A DNA stretch of 64,000 nt from Coix lacryma-jobi var. lacryma-jobi. Its lineage: Eukaryota; Streptophyta; Magnoliopsida; Poales; Poaceae. Positions 10,769 through 20,486 of the stretch are shown here, in pieces. Below the pieces are notes generated by a model, which had not been told where the DNA came from, did no database searches, and saw only the letters and a program-made list of their open reading frames with translations. The translations under genes were made by a program, and so were the position numbers. Within the stretch, counting starts at the first letter, position 1. Every line of letters starts with the position of its first letter. Location of the stretch: the NCBI GenBank assembly GCA_009763385.1, contig VDCT01000041.1:186001-250000 (forward strand). Reading direction: 5' to 3'.

Positions 10769-11345
10769 GGAGTGGCAACCCCTCCCTCCATCCTATCTCA
10801 GCCATTTGCTACTTTCACTTAGGGTTTTCTGCTTCCCATTCCTTGCTGTAGCTACTGAGATCCGCAGAGACGGCTAATCATACCTCTGTGTTCTTGAGAT
10901 TTTGAGGAAACGGGATCGTAATCCCGCTGTCTCTTCGTGGGGACGATTTCCGGCTAGCAATTGAGATTGTGATTCGCGTTCTTGAGTTGTTCTTCGCGTT
11001 TCGCTTTTTGTCTCAATTTTCCCTTCGATCGTTCTCTCTCTACGTTGCTCCGTTTGCAAAACTGTTTGAATCAATTGTTCTTTATTGTGAGGGGATCATT
11101 TCCACCAAAGGAATTCAACTCAAACCTCATGAACAAGTAGATCGGTTGGTTTTCATTTTGGATCAACTTTTCTCTTCTCTTCCCCCGAACTTCTTTGATT
11201 CATCGATTTGGAGATAGGTTCGAGCCATGATCTCCTAGGAGTAGCTCACTATCATCCCTGTGACTCCTCTCACCAAGTTTGAGCCCTAGAGGTTTCGTTT
11301 TGGGAGAGATCGAGTCGAATCGGTGAACGAACAGCACGGTTTCGG

Positions 11346-11545
11346 GGTGACCGGACGCACTAGTCAAAGTGATCGGACTCTGGTCATTGGGTCCGGTCGT
11401 TGAAGGCTCGGCTGCTCTGTTTTGCCAGCTTTTGACCGGACGCTCGGTTTACACGTGACCGGACGCGTAGGAGACACTGTTCACTGCACTTTGGTGTTGA
11501 TCGGACGCATCCTGAGTTATGACCGGACGCAGCAGTGAGTCTGGT
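11346..11545. repeat. cluster of GACCGGACGC-type motifs
   Basis: GACCGGACGC, GTCCGGTC and close variants recur about eight times in both orientations. They occupy the LTR place filled by other palindromic clusters in related LTRs. Confidence 0.75.
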
Positions 11546-11821
11546 CAGTGCTGATCAGCGCGTTTTTGTCCGCAGTTCGTTCATCTGACTTTTGATTTGG
11601 TTTTGGGTTTTTGCGTTGGGTTTCTAGAGTCGTCTAGTGGCCCACTTTGCTTCTTGGAAGCATCCACCCTACATCTAGGGTCGTGGACACTATCGAGCTC
11701 TAGGTTTGCTCTTGGGTTGATTTTTGGGACAGTGGTTATAAGTTTCTGAAAAGAAATTTAAAGCTTCCATTCACCCCCCCCCCCCCTCTGGTCGCCTTTG
11801 TGTAGCACTTTCGGTCCTTCA

Positions 11822-12446
11822 GCTGGTCATAGGTAGCACTATACATCTTGATGAAGACTCCTTTGAGTTGCTCCCAGGTGTCGATGGAGCCTTCGGCGAG
11901 CTTGTGTAGCCAGTTATTCGCTGAGGAAGACAGCATGACCGGGAGGTACTTGGCCATCACATCAGATCCTCCCCGGTAGCTTGGATGGCGATTTCATACG
12001 TGGTTAGCCATTGCTCAGGGTTGGCTTTCCCATCGTACTTGTCCACCGTGTTGACGTTGAAGCCTTGGGGCCACTGGATGGCCCGGAGTCGAGCAGTGAA
12101 GGGGAAGGCCCGGTGGAAGCATCGAGAGCCGGCGCTCAGTGAGCGCCGTGGTTCCCATGGGAGACCTCCTGGTCGCGATGCGGCGGCAACTGCCTCCTAT
12201 GGGAGCGGTGAGGACTTTGAGGGGTCCTGCTGTATGAAGAGTCAAAGGGAGAGGGCCGATGCGGTGAGGACTTTAAGGGGTCCTGCTGTATGACCGCAGC
12301 AGCTTTGACGTGGGCGTCGATGTTTTGTAGCTCCGGAGTGACGGGGAGTTTGGAGAGCTCGTTGGTGATGACGGCCAGGTTGGCGCTTGGAGGTGCATAG
12401 ACAGGCTGGTCGTCGACCATGTCGAACTCGTAGCGGAGGTCAAGGC
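11822..12446 (-). pseudogene. gypsy gag (RIRE2-like), downstream half, frameshifted
   Basis: On the minus strand this continues the gag begun at 32022-31629. Removing the Tekay-like insertion and one AAGGC copy joins the halves in frame (EYYGG then LDLRYEFDMVDD). One frame covers 12420-12136 (MVDDQPVYAPPSANLAVITN). After frameshifts the gag core reappears at 11960-11824 (NNWLHKLAEGSIDTWEQLKG). It ends at ATYDQ, where the isolated LTR begins. WL..L..GSI.TW..L...F is the usual plant gypsy gag signature. The protein would be structural; this copy is dead. Confidence 0.8.
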
Positions 12447-15400
12447 TGTAACACCCTCGGTGTTAAGCATTCCTTAAACTGCATAATTTGTCATGGCATA
12501 AGCATAGCATCTCATTGTTTCATATGCATATGTTTGAATAAGTGCTTAAGTCCTTGCATAGTCTCTAGTGTAACCTTATTTTGCTTTCTGTTTCTAGCTT
12601 AGTGCCTTAAAACAAAGTTGTAGATCTTGATGAAATGAGCAACTTTGTTTAAAAGCACTTTCTCAGAAAAAGTTGTTAAAATGTGATTTCTTGCATTAGA
12701 AAAATGGATTAGAAGTAAATTTCTTTTTCTAAGCAGAATTTGGACTTGAGCCTTAAAGATGATTTGTTCCTTACAAAATTCTAAGCAACTTTGCTTTTAG
12801 GACCTTTTCCTAATTCGGCTTAGTTTGGAAGTTATGGAGCATCAAAGTTTTTAACCAAACTTCATTAGTTTAAACCCTAGTGGGCCCGGCCTGTCAGCCT
12901 CTCCTTCTTCTCCCCATAGCGCACGCCGCTCCCTCCGCGCCGGCAGAAACCGCCCGCCGCCGCGAGACCGCCTCGCCGGCCGGCCAAACCGCCGTCATCG
13001 CCGCCCGTGGTTTGCGCAAAACTCGCCACGTCGCCCTGGCTAGTATTAGTCTCGCCGAGCCTCAAGCTCGCCGGGAAGAGCTTCGTCGTCGCGTCGCAGA
13101 GCCGCCGCTCCGCCATGGCTGCCGTCGAGCTTGCTCCGGTATCCCTCTGGCTCAGCAAGTCAGTTAGTCGTGTTCGTCTCGCAAACCCGCGTCCAGTGGT
13201 GGTCTCGGCGTCACCGGAAGCTTCGCCGCCGACGAGCTAGGGCCAGTCAACGACAACGGCGCCAAAGTCCGTCGTTGACTGCCGAGCCTAGCCTCGCCTA
13301 GTAACTTGGTCGCCTGACCAGTGGGCCTCGCCGACAGAGACAGAGAGAGTGTGAGAGAGAAAAAGGGAAATCTGGGTACAGTAGGCCTCGGAAAGCCGGG
13401 TGTGCCGAGCGTTTGCCTCGATCCTCGGCTGAGTCAAGTTGGGTGTCCGTAGCATTTTAGGATTGAGTTTTCTTTTAATTTGTTTTTGCGGAATTATGTA
13501 AAGGCTTCAAAAATTCCTACAAGGCTCATTTTAAGTCCAAGTCCTGCGAAACAAATTTTGTTATGTCAAGCATGTTTAGATCTATCTGTGAAAAATGTTG
13601 AATGCATTTTTGGTGATACTTTTATGTGTAGATTAATTTAAATTGGTAAGTTGCTGTTAACTTGGAAAATGCATAACTAATTATGTATAAGTCAGAAAAA
13701 TGTGATTCTAGTTTTGTTAGGTTTGTATGGATATATAGTTTCAGGGAAAAATATAATATAAGGTTGTTCTGTGAATTATTTTTAGCAGTAGCTTTTAAAA
13801 TGGTTAAATGTTGTTTTCTTGTGAATTTTGTAGTAATTAAAATATGAGGGATATGAACTTGAAAATTTTTGCTGTCTGCTCTTGTGCTAAGAAGTTCAGG
13901 AGAAAATTATGAAATTTGTTGTTTGACACTTTTTAATATGATGTGTAGTTCAAAGCACCTTTTCATGGTAGAATTTGTCTTTTTCATAGGGGATAGAGTT
14001 TAAGTCCAAATGGGTTGAAAATTTGACAGAGAGCTAGTTTGAGTGTTGTTAACTTCCAGTAATTTCTGTAGATTTTTCTGAAGCTGTCTAGGTTGGGTTG
14101 CTGTTTTAAGCATGTTTAAATAGATTTATTTCAGTAAGTATTTAGAGGGTAATAAACTCATTAAGTAAACTTTGATGTGGTGACAACATAGCTTAATGAG
14201 TTGATTATGATAGGTTAAATAGTTGGGATAATGTTGACTACCTTATTGAAGAGAATGCAGTAGATGACATGTGCTTATCTCCTGATTGCTGTTAATCATG
14301 TGCATCACATATGCATTCTATGTGCATTCATCCTATTCATGCACATTATGCATCATACAGGATCAGCGGAGGAGATCCAGACCCAGTCGACACCGGAAGA
14401 ACCCAGTCCGGAGGAGAACCTGACAGAGGAAGCCGGAGGGACAGACGCCGACGAGCTACCAGAGTGCCGCGACCACCGCCCGTCGGACTTTGAGAAAGGC
14501 AAGCCCCGGAGCATTCTAACTCCTACGGTTTGCAAATGCTTTACAATTAACCTGATGATGGATGTTGCATTAAGTTATAGGAATTGATTGCTACCGTTGA
14601 TGCATTACTACTTATCCTTGACCACCTGCAATATATCTTGATATCCCTGTTTAGGTCTAGGCTCGTTAAATGCTTAGCCCTGCTTAGATCGGTAAAAGTC
14701 GGGTGATTCCTTGTCTCTCGCATTAGGTGGATACTGATCATGTTTAGCCTGTGCTATCATGAAGATAACCATGTGATAATTAATTTGAGACAGAGGCGGG
14801 ATGTAAGAGCAGCAGGACATGGGTTCTGTATGCTAGTAGGCTCCCGTCTGTGTTGCATAGGACCCGTTCGGGAATGTCCCTTCAGTCAAATTGAACGCGT
14901 CGATCACTTTACGGAGTAGGTCTGAGTGCCTCCCGTGAAGCCGAGTAAGGTTATTCGAGCCGGTGATGGAGATGTTGACGCCTAACACCCAGGGCCTCAG
15001 CTGTACCGTGGGCAACTATTCTGATCGACCTGGCATGGTCCGAGGGCAGGCAGGGCCTGATCGACCTGGCATGACCGTGGGCAGTTATAGATTGAGCGAC
15101 CTGGCACTGAGATAACCCCCGGTGTAGAAGGGCCCATGGCCGTCCCGCGCGTTGTGTTCTCGAATTTCCTGACTGGTAGCTTACGACTGCCGTAGCCGGA
15201 ATGTGTCGGGCAAGTGTGAGACATTTTATCCCCAGCTGGTAGGAATCGATTATAATCGCCATCGCTCCTGGACAGTGAGCAGTTGACTGTAGATCATCGC
15301 CCGTAGAACTTATGGAACTAAAGATGGTTATGATGTTGAATATGAAAGGCTATTGATGAAATAGTCACTCTTGCTTGATTAATTAGCCAAGTGATTGCTC

Positions 15401-15720
15401 TAGATCAGGTGCAAATCTAGTTAATCAGGTTGATTATATAAAATTGACTGCTAATACTCTAGTGATGATTATTTAATAATGAAAATGCTTTTATGCAAAG
15501 GAGTCATTGTATGGCCAACCCCAGATACAACCTTGCATGATCCTTGGTGTCTCATTATTTCTGGTTTGTCGGGTAAGTCTAGCTGAGTACCTTCTTGTAC
15601 TCAGGGTTTTATTCCCTTGTTGTTGCAGATGGCCAATGCTTTTATGGCTACTGTGAGAATTGCTTGTACCCGGTGACGGGAGATGACTAGACCAAGGGCA
15701 TGGTCGCCACTTATCTCATC
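12447..15720 (+). repeat. 5' LTR of the Tekay-like element, first part
   Basis: It starts TGTAACACCCTCGGTGTTAA. A GC-rich block at 12880-13270 with short ORFs is probably promoter/leader DNA, because no protein family is recognisable there. The rest is AT-rich and non-coding. The break at 15720 is the C2 insertion point (TSD TCATC at 15716-15720). Confidence 0.85.
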
Positions 15721-16117
15721 TGTGCGGATACATGGATGTATGTCGAGTCTCTGAGTGATGAGTGATTGTCAACGGGTTTGATCGCAGGGTCTTTGGCTTG
15801 TGTTGTGCAGGTGTCGAGCACAGAGACAGTGATCGAGGGCAAGGTGAACGTCAAGTTGAGACGGGTCGTGCCGACGGACCGGGTGCGGTGAAGGATGGGC
15901 GTGCCGTGCGGCGGACGTGCCATGCCGATGAACCGAGCGGTGAAGGGCGGACGTGAGGCTTGGACTGAGGGACCAGAGTGCCTGAGGATCAGCTGTGGTG
16001 GCTGGCAGCCTGGGACAGCGACAAGTGAAGACTTGCGGGGCACGGTGTTGCTCGGGTCGAGGACCTGGGGACACGTGTCAGTGGACGGGGTGCACAGGCG
16101 GTGCATCCCCTCTACAG

Positions 16118-16320
16118 TTTCGGTTTGGTGGCAGAGCCAGGGAAAAAACCATCGGGTGGACGGTTTCCAGGTTTGGGCCTCAAAACCTGGGCGCTGAGGG
16201 TTTGCTGGGTTTGGCCTCAAAACTCAGATGCTGGTGGGCTGGTTTCCCGGTTTGGGCCTCAAAACCGGGGGATAGCTGGAAAAGGCTGGTTTCCCGGTTT
16301 GGGCCACAAAACCGGGGGTG
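16118..16320. repeat. U3 hairpin array in the C2 5' LTR
   Basis: Units include CCAGGTTT/AAACCTGG, a degraded CTGGGTTT/AAACTCAG and two CCCGGTTT/AAACCGGG copies, with GGCCTC or GGCCAC loops. The C2 3' LTR lacks this array. Confidence 0.85.
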
Positions 16321-17085
16321 CAGAGCGAGGGCGGCACGTGGCGGCAATCGGAAGGTTGCGTGGAGGCAACGCGGACGAGTTGTGCGGGCGTGGCCGTCGG
16401 ATACACCTACCACTGAGTTGGTCCAGAATAACCCTAGGGTTTAGCTGGTTCGCTCTGCAATTAGATTAGAGAGGGGTAGAGTAGGAATTGTACTTAGACT
16501 AGAATTAGGATAAGTAGTCGGGGAGACACCCTCCTCCCCCTATCTCAGTCATTTTGCTCTTTCGCACTTAGGGTTTCCTGCTCTCCCATCCCCTGCTATA
16601 GCTAGCTGAGATCCGCAGAGAGACTTGCCTCTGTGTACTGTTGATTGTGAGGAAGTGAGGTTGTATCCTCACCTTTGCAGTGCAGATCGATGACTTGATT
16701 CGCATTTTGATTCGTGTTCTTCGCGTTCTTCATTTCTTCGCGATTTTCCCGTCACTCGATCTCCCTCTCCGGTGCGTCTTTGCGAAATCCGTTTGAACCA
16801 ATTTGTTCGTATCATTGAGGAGGTCATTTCGACCAAAGGAATTCATCTAACTCCTCATGATCGAATAGATCGGGACGATTTCGTTTTCGTGGCGCTTTTT
16901 CCGTTCATCCACCTTCCCTTTTGATTTCCTGGTGATTTGGTTGATTTGAGCGGATGATTTCTTGGGGATAGTCTCCTAACTACCCCGGGGTCATCTTCTC
17001 CAAGTTTGGGAACTTGGGATTTTGAGTTGGATCGGATTTGAGAGGATTTGGGAGAGAGGCGATCAAAATCGCCCTCCCTGTTCAT

Positions 17086-17325
17086 CCGCGGACAGTCCGC
17101 CACTGGACCCGCGGACTGTCCGGGGGTTGGGCTCCGACCGAGCATTGGTCGCGTGGCCTTGACTGTTTTGCCTCGGGTGACCGGCGGACAGTCCGCAGGT
17201 CAAAGTCGCGGACAGTCCGCGAGCCGTCCAGCAAGGGTTCAGCAACCTTGCTGTTTTGGGTTTTCTACCGGCGGACAGTCCGCCAGTGAACCGCGGACAG
17301 TCCGGGACCGTACCGGCGGACAGTC
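17086..17325. repeat. cluster of CGGACAGTCCG palindromes
   Basis: CGGACAGTCCG occurs six times (near 17088, 17183, 17210, 17272, 17294 and 17315), plus a CGGACTGTCCG variant near 17112. The arms CGGAC/GTCCG are perfect inverted repeats. Confidence 0.9.
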
Positions 17326-17747
17326 CGGGATTTGGCTGTTTGCTCCGGTTTAGTGCGTTTGCTCTCCCGGCTTGTTCGCTTGGTTTCCGAACTTCTCGTT
17401 TGGCCCTGTAGTTGACCAAGGAACCTCTCTAGATATCTTTGCTACTTGTTAGCATAGGTATTTAGGAGTTTCTCGACGTAGCCGTCTATCTACGTCCGGG
17501 ACTTGGTTTTTGGGGTTGTGTTCGAGCCGGAACTTTTGGAGTTTGGTTTGCTTCTTCTTGGTGGTGCTCCGCTGTGATCTTAGGGATCATCCACCCTCTT
17601 CCAAGGGTCGTGAGCATCACGGTTTCGGTCGCCATTTCTCGGGGTTGATTTTGGGACATTTGGCCAAAGTTTCTGAGAAGAATTTTGAGCTCCCATTCAC
17701 CCCCCCCCCCTCTGGTCGCCTTGCTAGTGCTTTCTCGGTCCTTCAAT

Positions 17748-17759
17748 TGGTATCGGAGC
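17748..17759 (+). other. primer-binding site of C2
   Basis: TGGTATCGGAGC lies two bases inside the LTR. It is one base from the common TGGTATCAGAGC site for initiator tRNA-Met. Confidence 0.85.
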
Positions 17760-17808
17760 GGGTTAAGGATCTTCCACCTTAGCCGGTTCCAGATCCACAG
17801 AAGGCGAC

Positions 17809-20481
17809 ATGGATCGCGGCGTGGGCAAACCGCCGTTCTTTGATGGGACAAACTATGCATAATGGAAGATACGCATGTCGGCCTATCTTCAGAGCATGGG
17901 CTCTTCTATTTGGGAGATTTGCAACAGGGACGATTACGTGGTCTTGGCTGCTCGTGTCACTCAGCTCCAGATCGTTGAGCACGAGGCAAATAGCCGGGCA
18001 CGTAACGCCTTGTTCTCCTGTTTGAGCATGGGTGAGTTTGATCGCGTTTCTCACCTCTCTACGGCTCGGGAGATTTGGGCCACCCTCATGCGCTTTCATG
18101 AGGGCACCTCTCAAGTCAAAACCTGACTCTACGAGTCGTTCAAGAGAGAGTATGAGAACTTTCGACATCATCCTGGCGAGAGCATAGAAAGTTTATTCGC
18201 TCGCTTTCAGGTGATTGTCAACAGGATGAGGGCTAACAAGGAGCAGTTGTCTTTCGACGATCATGAGAGGGCTTTGAAGCTTTTGCATACTCTTGATCGG
18301 TCGGTGTGGGATTCCAAGGTTCAGGCGATCATCGAATCGCCTAACTATGAGACCCTCACGTGCGACGAGCTCTTCAGTAAGCTCAAGTCCAGTGAGATTG
18401 ACGCCATGTCGAGGGCTTCTTATGTGAATCCTTCTGGCCCGACTATGGCTTTGGTTTCTGGCTCTTCCGCTAACCCCTCTGCTGGCTTTGCGCTTTCATC
18501 TCTCTTTTCTGTCACAGAGGATCAGCTGGAGTCTTTGGGAGATGAGGAGTTGGCTTTGCTTGCCAACCGGTTCACGCGGTTCCACAACAACCGCATGAAC
18601 CGTCGCCGCGCAGGAGGACGCTCAGGATGCTATGAGTGCGGCGATCCCGACCACTTCATCGCCAACTGCCCCAAGAAGAACAAGCATTCGGGGAAGGGCG
18701 ATCATGGGCACAAGTACGACTTCAGGCACAAGGAGAAGCACGCCCCCCCAAGGCACAAGAAGAAGGGCAGCTTCAACAAAGAGTACATCAAGAAGAAGTA
18801 CTTGGAGAAGGCCCAGGCTGAGCAGCGTGCATTCTTTGCCATGCTCAGCGATGTCGACGGCTCGGATGACGACTCCGCTTCATCAAGCGACGACGAGTCC
18901 AAGAAGAAGAAGAGGATCGAGGACAAGCTGAACGGTCTTTGCTTCTTCACCGGCGACGGAGGCCTCTACACCATGGCGCTTGGTGATGAGGTCGGAGGCG
19001 AGCTGGAGCACTCCCCTCGGGACGACGACGACACCTCCCAGGTATCCCTCACCTACGACGATCTCTCTGCCGAGGTTGAGAAGCTTACTGCCGCGCTCCT
19101 TAGTGAGGACAAGTTGCTTAGGCGTGCCACTAGAGAGCGCAAGGAGTTTAGGCAGAAGTGGGAGGACACGGTGAGAGAGCTTGAGTTTGCCAAGTCCACC
19201 GTGGTCGTGTCGGAGGAGGTTGAGTGTGAGTCGTGCACCACGCACATGACTGACCTTCTCACTTTGAGAGGTAAGTATGCTGCGTTGGTTGGAGAGGTGG
19301 ATGAGCTCCGTGCTAGGCCGCAGCTGTTGGGTGCGTGCAAGACTTGTCCTGTCTTGCAATCCGAGTTGGCAGAGAAGAATGCCAAGATTGAGTCTTTAGA
19401 GAAGGCCAACTCGGGTAGCACTTGTGTCACGAGGTGTGCTTTGTGTGAGGGCTTGGAGATGGAGATTGCTAATGTGAAGCATGGCAAGATGCAAACCGAG
19501 GAAGAAAACACATACCTTCGGACCATCTTGTCATGGGTCTCTTGTGGTGAGCCGCAGCTCGGGATGATGATCTCCCAATTCAAGCGAGTTGCTGGAGCTC
19601 CAGGTGTAGGTTTTGCTCCGGGTGTTGATCTTTCTGCTTTTGGGAAGATTGGAGAGTCGAGTGGTCTGAACTCGAGTGAGAAGCCCAACTCCACCACTGC
19701 TCCCAAACTTACCAAGCTTCCACCCAAGGAGCCACCTAAGCCTACCACCAAGGATGGGGTATTTGAGGAACCCCCGAGAGCTCCGCCCAAGAACCAAGTG
19801 TGGGCACCCAAGCCAAACCACCTCAAGAACAAGCTTGACACAATGCCACCCATTCAGGAGGAGTGCTTGCCACAGAAGGGCAAAGTGATCCACACCCACA
19901 GCCATGATTACAAACAACCCCCTTTGCGTGCGGTGAGGTATCATTGTGATTTCTGTGGGAGAGATGGACACTTGAGCGAGTTCTGCTTTCGGCACAAGAG
20001 AGAGGCGCGCCGTGCTAGGGAGATGGACAACCCGGACATGTACCACCCTTTCCATGGTGTGCATGTGTCGAATGTCCAGAGGAGAGCTGCTAGGCCCAGA
20101 GGTCCAGAACCTCAAGTCCCCAGGCCTAGGCAGCAGAGAGCTCCGAGGAGAGATGCTAGGCCTAGAGGCGCAGTGCCTCAAGTTGCTAGGCCTAGGCCTC
20201 GTAGAGAGCGTGCCCGACGGGGTCCTGCTTTTGCAGGCTATGGACCCTGTGGCGGAGGCTTTGTTGAGCGCTTTCCCCCACCGCGTTTGGAGTATCGCGG
20301 TGAGCGCTTCTTCCCCAGTGGATCATGTTTTCCTGTGCGTGATGATCGCTACCCTCGTAGACATGCTAGGAATGGTTTTTCTGCTAACCGTTCTTTTGAG
20401 CAGCCGGCCCAACACTGGTATTCTTCCTACTTCACTAACCCCAGTGTTGGACCGTATGCTCACCCTATGTCTTTTTATTGA
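17809..20481 (+). pseudogene. copia gag, C2 (890 codons, two stops)
   Basis: Gag assembles the particle and packages RNA. It starts at ATG 17809 (MDRGVGKPPFFDGTNYA). A TAA at 17860-17862 and a TGA at 18124-18126 interrupt it; the second sits where the C1 relative has Arg and fits CGA to TGA decay. From 18127 it is open to TGA 20479-20481. Two zinc knuckles are visible: CYECGDPDHFIANC at residues 274-287 and CDFCGRDGHLSEFC at about 713-726. Between them lie a Lys-rich region, an acidic Ser/Asp tract and a long coiled-coil-like stretch. The C-terminal part is Arg/Pro-rich and ends in Tyr-rich sequence. At ~890 residues it is long for copia gag, as in SIRE/Maximus elements. Confidence 0.9.
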
Positions 20482-20486
20482 TGTAG

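Larger units (their letters stand above)
9300..11821 (+). repeat. isolated copia LTR of the C1/C2/C4 family (2522 bp)
   Basis: It starts TGCGAACACAAGGTTGATAT, like the LTR at 61119-63238, and ends TTTCGGTCCTTCA. No primer site or coding region adjoins it on either side. The 5-bp flanks (AATCT and GCTGG) do not match, so it is not a clean solo LTR. Flanking gag codons are missing, which suggests deletion at the edges. It is longer than its relatives because a promoter-to-leader block is present twice (about 10085-10690 and 10693-11265). A CCGGACGC-type motif cluster lies at 11346-11545. Confidence 0.8.
15721..17745 (+). repeat. 5' LTR of C2 (2025 bp)
   Basis: It starts TGTGCGGATACATGG and ends TCTCGGTCCTTCA. 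It holds the U3 hairpin array (16118-16320), a GCGGACAGTCCGC cluster (17086-17325) and an 11-base C run before CTCTGGTCGCC. Confidence 0.9.

Noticed and set aside
12880..13240. Host gene in the GC-rich part of the Tekay-like LTR
   Set aside because: ORFs exist on both strands with biased composition and no family. The region lies within a well-bounded LTR, so promoter/leader is more likely.
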